A stretch of DNA of 64,000 nt from the NCBI GenBank assembly GCA_020543525.1, contig JAHYIO010000003.1:2356001-2420000 (forward strand), given 5' to 3'. How positions within the stretch are numbered: position 1 is the stretch's first letter; every line of letters begins with the position of its first letter. This DNA is from Coriolopsis trogii. Its lineage: Eukaryota; Basidiomycota; Agaricomycetes; Polyporales; Polyporaceae. This document shows, one piece after another, positions 58,019-64,000 of this stretch. Made by a program: the position numbers and the translations under genes. Below the pieces are notes generated by a model, which saw only the letters and a program-made list of their open reading frames with translations, was not told the DNA's origin and ran no database searches.

Positions 58019-60018
58019 ATGAGCGCCCGTCATCACATTGACTTCCTGCAGCGATTGTGCATGTTGGTACGTGCCGTCTCGATTCCAATCTACCTTGCTT
58101 CTCATCGTGAACGCCACTCAGGCAGCACTGGCAAGACGGTCTTACACAACGCTTAGGAATATGACCTCGAAGCCACTCATCGTCATCTGCGGGACGACTG
58201 GCGTGGGCAAGTCCAAGCTCGGCATTGAACTCGCTCTCGAGCTGGCCTCGAGTTGTGGCAGGCACCCTTTCCATGGAGCACGGATCATCAACGCTGATTC
58301 TATGCAAGTATATCTGGGCATGGACATAATTACGAACAAAGTCCCTCCTGAAGAGCGGTGTGGTGTAGAGCATCTTCTCATGGACTACAAGCAGCCTGGA
58401 GAGCGTTTGACAGGGCCGGAGTGGATTAAAGACGCTATTCAAGTGGTACGTGCGTGACAGTCCGCTTCATCGTTTTCGTATCCATCCAAACTGTCGCCCG
58501 TACTAGATAGAGGAAACGCATGAGAGAAACGAAGTACCCATCGTCGTCGGTGGAACATCGTACTGGATCCAGCATCTCATATTCCCCGAACGTATGGCCT
58601 CATTGGACAACGTTGGTAACGAGCAGCTCTCAGCTGACATGTCCGTGCCGCCATCTGAGGCATACTCAAATGCCCTGGCATCCCTTCCCCCGGAGCTGCT
58701 CGCGCTCTTCAACGATCTCCCTGAAGCCGCTCCGAGCGCCGACGTAGACCCACAACTATGTATGAATCTGCACAAACTGCTCGCCATTCTCGACCCGCTT
58801 GTCGCTCAGCGGTGGCACTGGAGAGACTCGAGAAAGGTTTTGACAAACTTGCGGGTCATAATAGAACGACGAAGACTGGCAAGCGAAATCATCCGCGAAC
58901 AGTCCCAAGTGATTTCAAAACCGAGGTAAGTGGTGCGTACATATGGACTGCATTGTGCAAGATATATTTGTGGCAGGTATCGTACGCTTTGTTACTGGCT
59001 ATACGCGAAGCCAGAAATACTCAAGCCGAGACTTGATGAGCGAGTGGATCAAATGATAGAGGTACGTTTCTACCTCTACAAAGCATCGTGCGGTATCTGA
59101 CATTATCACGTAGTAGCAAGGCCTCTTGAACGAAATCCGGACCTTGCGAGCAATGGCGACAGCGGGTAGCAACGCACATTCTCAGATGGACTACACTCTC
59201 GGCATATACCAAGCAATAGGTGCGGATGCCTCTACTTCTCTTCTTAACACACCAATGAGAGCGCGTTTGTCGGATAGGATATAAGGAGTTTCATGATTAC
59301 TTGAGCGCCCCTGAGCATTCCGAAGCGCAATTCAAGAAGGCTGTTGAAGAGATGAAGCTGGGGACGAGGAGATACGCCAAACGACAGGTCTCGTGGATCC
59401 GAAACAAGCTCCTACCTGCTGTAAACGCAGCTAACGGAGTGGCCCGTGATGAAGGCCGGACAGAAGTCGTGCCGACATACCTCCTCGATGCCACAGGTGG
59501 GTCTTTTTTTTAGATTTGGAACCAAACACGTGTTCACAATAGCACGTACACAGAACTGGGTGAGGCATGGAAGACGAACGTCCATGATGTCGCTAGCTGC
59601 ATCATGCAAGGTCAGTCGTTCGTGAATCACGATTCGCAACCCACCTCATTCTTCCCACCCTAGCATACCTTGATGGCGAACCACTTCCCGATCCCACGAG
59701 CTTAAGCCAGACTGCGTCGGAGATGTTGGCGGTAAGCAGTAGGCCTACAGAGTAAGTGCTCGCGTGCATTGCACCTGAACTGCTCATGGACCGGCAATCA
59801 GCCCTCTAGCGGTTCTCAGTGCTCATCAGCGCGTGGTCTGCGAAGTATGCACGGTTGATCCTGAACAGCCAGTCCTGGTCGACGGTCCCAAATGGGAGAT
59901 TCATGTACGAAGTCGGGGACACCGTCGCATGACGGGGAGGGATGCGAGACAAAAGAGAAAGCTGACAAGAGATAGCAGTGGAGATAACAATGAGAGCTGC
60001 GGAGGGAACACCGTATGA
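58019..60018 (+). CDS. MOD5: tRNA dimethylallyltransferase (MOD5/TRIT1 type)
   Basis: Isopentenyltransferase that adds the dimethylallyl group to A37 of tRNAs reading UNN codons. Predicted exons are 58019-58066, 58122-58445, 58507-58925, 58977-59061, 59117-59219, 59278-59496, 59554-59610, 59664-59751 and 59802-60018, giving 519 aa. The P-loop is GTTGVGKS at residues 40-47. Further blocks are IINADSMQVYLGMDI, GVEHLLMDY, PIVVGGTSYWIQHL, LCYWLYAKPEILKPRLDERV, GIYQAIGYKEF, MKLGTRRYAKRQVSWIRNK and a C-terminal CxxC...HxxxxxH zinc finger (CEVC, WEIHVRSRGHRR) as in TRIT1. A second ATG at 58161 (residue 30) lies in frame. Residues 1-29 (ending in AALARRSYTTLRN) look like a mitochondrial presequence, so the two starts could give mitochondrial and cytosolic/nuclear forms as in yeast MOD5. 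Identification is certain. Confidence 0.95.
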
Positions 60019-60321
60019 TACTGCGTTCCAGCATTCGAGCTCTGCACATGTAAATCACGTTGCACGACTCGGCTAGCAAGCTTCGTAAAGCGCAAAGGGA
60101 TTTCGCTATACGTCCTGGAGAAGTCGTGAACACACTCGGTCACCAAGTAGTCTCCGGAGGAGGTTATCAAATCATTCGCATTGATTTTTAGTCTGGGATT
60201 ACACCTGCCATATGGCAGCACGTTGCTTCTGGATCACACTAGTACAGAGCGGGGATTACTGGCATAAATCGGAATTGCGAGAAAATCTTGCATGTATGAA
60301 AGCCGGATCCACAACGTGCCT
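60019..60321. other. Shared 3' region of MOD5 and the fasciclin gene
   Basis: These 303 bp lie between converging stop codons. No gene is evident. Confidence 0.45.
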
Positions 60322-63300
60322 TCACTCATCGGCCCAACGGGGCAGCCAATCCTCCCATCCGGCCCACTCGTCCTCCTGCTCCTCCTGCTCCTCCTGCTCC
60401 TCATCGAGTGCAAAGGCTCCCGTCTCAGAATCCTCATCCTTGGGCGGATGGTGAGGAGGGCCGTGGTCCTTCTTCAGCGGGTTCAAGAGCCTCGTAATGA
60501 CGTGCACCACCCCGTTGCGTGTAGGGATATCCGGCAGGGTGACCTTCACGCCGTGCACGAATACCGCGGTGCTGTAACGCCTGGGCTTGTGGCGGCCGGG
60601 CAACGGGAGCGGGACTTTGTGCGCAAACTGCACCACGTGGACCTCCAGCGAGTGGTTCGCGAGCAACGTCTGTGCCGTCACGTTCGCGGAGAAGACGGGA
60701 GGAGGAGGCTGCGGATGAGGGAATGGCGCCTTGTGGGGCGGGCCATGAGGTGGGTGGTACGGGGCCTTGCAGCAAAGGGTACGACCAGGATTCGGGAATG
60801 GACCTTGCCCCGATGGTGGGGGAGGCGGCCGGGTAGCGTGGTAGGAACCAGGCGGATAGTGAGGGGGTGGAAGGGGCCATTCGTGATGGGAACACCCTTG
60901 GAAGAAGTCGTCGGGGGGTGGCATTTGCGGAGGTACCGGATAGCCATGCACCTCACGGTGGGGGCATTGATGGGGTGGGAATCGAGTCGCAGGCGGGGGA
61001 GAACAAGGCCCGCGCTCTGGGAAGGGATGAGGGAAATGAGCGTATTCGCGATGATAAGGGTATTGTTCCGAAGGGAATTTGGGCGGGGGCGGGAAGTAGT
61101 GAGGGCCGTGCTCAAGGCAGTGATGAGGGTAAGGAGGGCGCTGACTCCATGGCTCCGCAGGGTAGTGAGGGCAAGGCGGGGGCGGGGGGAGTGGTCCGGT
61201 ATGGCAACCATGGTAGCAAGCAGGAGGTACAGGGGAGTGAGGGGGGATGGGACGCGGCGGGTCATGATGTGGGAAGGGAGGAGACTCATGGTGCCAGTGC
61301 CATCCTCCATTCGGGGACGCATCATGGTGGGCGAACGGATGATGTGGTCCGTGGTGTGCCCACTGACTGGAGGGTGGAGGGAAAGGCGGCGCAGAGCGTC
61401 CAATGCAGTTCCGACCAGGGAGGTTCCAGTCATGAGGCGGTTCTGCACCGTGAGAGGCATGGTTGCGTGAAGCATGTGCAGTTTCATGTTCTGGGTAGTC
61501 GTACGGGGGAGGGTGGTGCACGGAGCCGCAGCCACGACGGTGCTCATGCCCTAAAGAGCGGTCACGGGCGTGTTCAGAGTCGAAAGCACTCTCGTCCTTG
61601 GACGAAGGATCCTCCGAAGTCAGCATGGCTTCAAGTGTCCCCGGAATGCGGTATAGACCGTTGTAGTCAAGCTGTCCGTACAGCTTACTCTCTTCGAAAT
61701 CGTACTCGGCGGAGGCGACATCATAGTCTGAATCGGAGGCGTTATGCAAATAGTCTGCACACAAGAGAAGATGAGCATACAGTCACACTCGGCGGTTTGC
61801 GGAAGTAACTAGACTCACTGCTATGAAGGATGAATTCAGGAACAATATGGAACTGGAGAAGTTTCTTGAGAGCCTTTTCGCCGAACGGGGAGAACAGGAA
61901 GATTCTAAGCCGTCGAGGGAGGCGTTCAAATGCTTTGTTCGTTGGTGCAAAGAAGGTGACGGCGGGTGATCCCTCCACGGTGCCTCCTTCGACGTTTCTC
62001 CACTCCACACCATCAGTCAAGCCGACGCGTTGCAGAGCGGTTGTCTGATAATCCGCGGTTCATAATCGACAGAGCCGAAGCACATTCAATAGATACTCAC
62101 CAAAGTCGAGAACGCCTCAGGGAAAAGGAACGCGCTTTGAAACACCGAAGGCGGGGGCAAGACAACGCTGTTCACCACATGGATCAGACCTAGTATGGTA
62201 TAGAGGTCAGTGGGTTGGCAAACACACTCTGACTGCAGACGATGCCAGCAGTCACATATTGTTTCACGCACCGTTTGTGGCCTTGATGTTGCCCCTCACT
62301 ATGGCAGACCAAAGGTTGACACCGAGGCGATGACCTAGACCAGTCCTCTGAATGCGGACACGAAGAGACTGTCCATCAAGGGATCCGTCGGAGAGTGCCA
62401 GCGATGTGGGGTGTGTCAGGTTCTTCGCGAGCTCATAGGTGGGCAGATACGACGGTAGGATCTGGTATGAGAGAATATACTTGAGAATCTTCTTGATCAC
62501 TTCCTTGTCCGGCTTGCTGCTCGTGTGGAGGAGACCCTCGACATTGGCGAGCATGTCGGCGACGTCTCCACCGGACTCGAAGGCACCCTCATAATCGAAG
62601 GCTTCGCCATGCTTGAGGTGCCGAGGAGGCTTGGGGAACGCCCAGTTAGGTGTCGCCAAGAATGTGACACTGAAGACGATGGGGGGTAAGCAGGTGCTAT
62701 GTTAGCCTCTCACTGCGATGAGTCATGACGTACTTCGCCGAAGAGTCATTCAGCGCCTTCGTGATCTCTTCCGTGAAGTTCACCAACTTGAATATGCGGG
62801 AGAACCTGCGTTGGATTCACCACTCAGCATTGTGACTACTTGCAAAACGGAGCGATGGCCGAACTTACTGTGGGCTGCTCTCCAAGAATTCGTAAATCGT
62901 CTTGTTCGGTGGAGCAGGGGGAGCGCCTGGAGGGGGGTGAGGGAATGGCCCGTGGCCGGGGCGTCCGGGAGGGTGGGAAGGAGGAGGCCCCCAAGGTCCG
63001 CGAGGAGGCTCATGCGGCGGGGGATCGGACGGCGGACGCTGCGGTGGTTTCGGGAAATGCTGCGGAGGCTTCGGCACCTCATCCCACGAGTCAGGGAACT
63101 TGTGCGGCGGCTCCGGAAACTCGTGCGGCGGCTCGGGACGTGGGACGTGGTACTCCGGGAAGTGCATCGGGTTCTGTATTTGTCCATTGCCGTAGTAGTA
63201 CGACCTGTATCCGGCATCTTTGATATGCTGAGGGACTTGAGGCTCGGGTACTTGCTCGAACCGCAACCCATCGCGGGCTTGTTGAGGGGCGTCGTTGTAG

Positions 63301-63422
63301 TAGTACTGGTAAGGGTCGTCAGATAACTCGGTGTCCTCGACGTCTCTGCCGCTCCCTGGTTCGGTAAGGGCGGAGACGAGGAGTCCCCCGTACACGACTG
63401 CCAACACAGTGTGCAGCAGCAT
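60322..63422 (-). CDS. Secreted fasciclin (FAS1) domain protein with long Pro/His-rich linkers
   Basis: Predicted extracellular or wall-associated adhesion-type protein of 923 aa. Predicted exons are 62869-63422, 62734-62805, 62272-62669, 62101-62189, 61819-62044 and 60322-61754. A signal peptide (LLHTVLAVVYGGLLVSA) starts the protein. Residues about 70-180 are Pro/His/Glu rich. The first FAS1 unit runs from NKTIYEFLESSPQFSRIFKL through VTFLATPNWAFP and IKKILKYILSYQILP to GLIHVVNSVVLPPP. The second FAS1 unit begins STLTTALQRVGLTDG, passes AVTFFAPTNKAFERLP and LLQFHIVPEFILH, and is interrupted by a Pro/His/Tyr-rich insert of roughly 300 residues. It resumes at VTAQTLLANHSLEVHVVQF and ends VVHVITRLLNP. 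A Glu-rich tail follows. No GPI signal is visible. The function is inferred only from the fold. Confidence 0.88.
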
Positions 63423-63887
63423 TGGGGTTTGGGAGACAAGAGCTGGAGGAGTGGCGTCAGGGACTCACGCAAGCCACGGGGTATATGTACGTCGGCAGAC
63501 GCTCTCGAGTTATGACGCTTCATTGCGGCCATGCCTGGTTAAGCAGACCGCAGTAAAGGCACACGCTATGACAGCCTCTCATATCCAGACCGGTCTTCGG
63601 CATGGCGCGATCGCTCATCCGCAGCACATGCGTTCTTCGCTCTTGAATCGAATTGTCTGAGCACGAGCAGATCGGACACACCAACGTCAAACCCACTGAA
63701 GGAGAGATAATAGCACGGTCGAAATATGAGCCGACATGACGCAGTAGCCAGGATGCTCAGCTCGTAGGCCTTAGGCTCAACGATTTAGCGCTAACAACAT
63801 GAACGTGCGGATGTAATATGGAAGGAAACGTTCGAACAAGCTAGTGCGACATACTGAAAACATGAGCGGGATGGGTATAGAGTCCGT
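63423..63887. other. Promoter of the fasciclin gene and 3' region of the next gene
   Basis: These 465 bp carry no supported gene. A TATATG sequence lies at about 63481-63486, roughly 60 bp upstream of the fasciclin ATG. Confidence 0.4.
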
Positions 63888-63977
63888 TTACTCTACCAGC
63901 TGCCGGAACTTCTCGTGGATCTCGGTATGCAATGCGTCCATCTTCTGCCTGATAGGCTCCTTGCCTTGCGATGGCGA
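63888..63977 (-). CDS. C-terminal exon of an unidentified gene (cut by window edge)
   Basis: A terminal exon of about 30 codons ends at TAA (63888-63890) and begins after a CAG acceptor at 63978-63979. The translation SPSQGKEPIRQKMDALHTEI continues to HEKFRQLVE and looks helical and charged, perhaps coiled-coil. The same frame meets a stop just upstream of the acceptor, which supports an intron there. Too little is visible to name a family. Confidence 0.4.
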   Translation of the reverse strand, partial: SPSQGKEPIRQKMDALHTEIHEKFRQLVE

Positions 63978-64000
63978 CTGTGGCAGCCTTCAGTATGCAG

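Noticed and set aside
62718..63532. Long frames on both strands (about 200-250 codons) over the first fasciclin exon.
   Set aside because: They are a by-product of the Pro/His-rich composition. The frame with signal peptide and FAS1 motifs is the real one.

Overview
This window is nuclear DNA of a filamentous basidiomycete, most likely a wood-decay agaricomycete (Polyporales-like). The evidence is the gene style: almost every gene is split by many 48-70 nt introns with GTRNGT donors and YAG acceptors, exons can be as short as 8-14 nt, and neighbours are packed on both strands. The content agrees: a high-potential-type laccase, a basidiomycete-type P450, a fungal seven-helix membrane protein, a secreted fasciclin protein and housekeeping fungal genes. 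I rebuilt 24 complete gene models and two edge fragments by joining exons at splice sites and checking that the reading frame closes. Exon coordinates are in the evidence fields. They are hand predictions without transcript data.

Layout. 1-6.7 kb: YME2 (cut by the window edge), a TRAPPC13-like protein, and a 12-exon cytochrome P450. 6.7-12.2 kb: BMT2-type rRNA methyltransferase, tail-to-tail with a DLD1-type D-lactate dehydrogenase, then mitochondrial ribosomal protein uL15m. 12.5-24.5 kb: a 5'-nucleotidase-family phosphoesterase, an F-box protein, a CDC50/LEM3 flippase subunit, a 13-exon seven-helix membrane protein and a VPS73/GLUT-type sugar transporter. 24.5-26.4 kb: no gene I can close, although one exon looks coding. 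26.4-38.8 kb: a secreted alpha/beta hydrolase, the CCR4-NOT scaffold NOT1 (17 exons, about 2,129 aa) and a small conserved-looking protein. 40.0-49.5 kb: laccase, MCM-binding protein, a 20-exon PGM2/PRM15-type phosphopentomutase and a BAHD-like acyltransferase. 49.9-63.4 kb: an RCO1-like double-PHD protein, a possible broken gene, a secreted SurE phosphatase, splicing factor PRP38, a MOD5/TRIT1-type tRNA dimethylallyltransferase with two in-frame starts, and a secreted fasciclin protein with a very long Pro/His linker. The last 113 bases hold the C-terminus of another gene.

There is no metabolic gene cluster here. The P450, laccase and acyltransferase are each surrounded by housekeeping genes. 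Functions group loosely into mitochondria (YME2, DLD, uL15m, possibly the tRNA modifier), RNA metabolism (BMT2, NOT1, PRP38, MOD5), chromatin and replication (RCO1, MCMBP) and the secreted or surface proteome (laccase, hydrolase, SurE, fasciclin, CDC50, transporters). I saw no CRISPR array, rRNA, convincing tRNA or complete transposon. The more unusual structures are two GC-AG introns fixed by catalytic motifs, a 452-nt intron carrying a near-perfect 62-nt inverted repeat, a set of micro-exons, and a candidate gene whose frame closes except for one internal stop.
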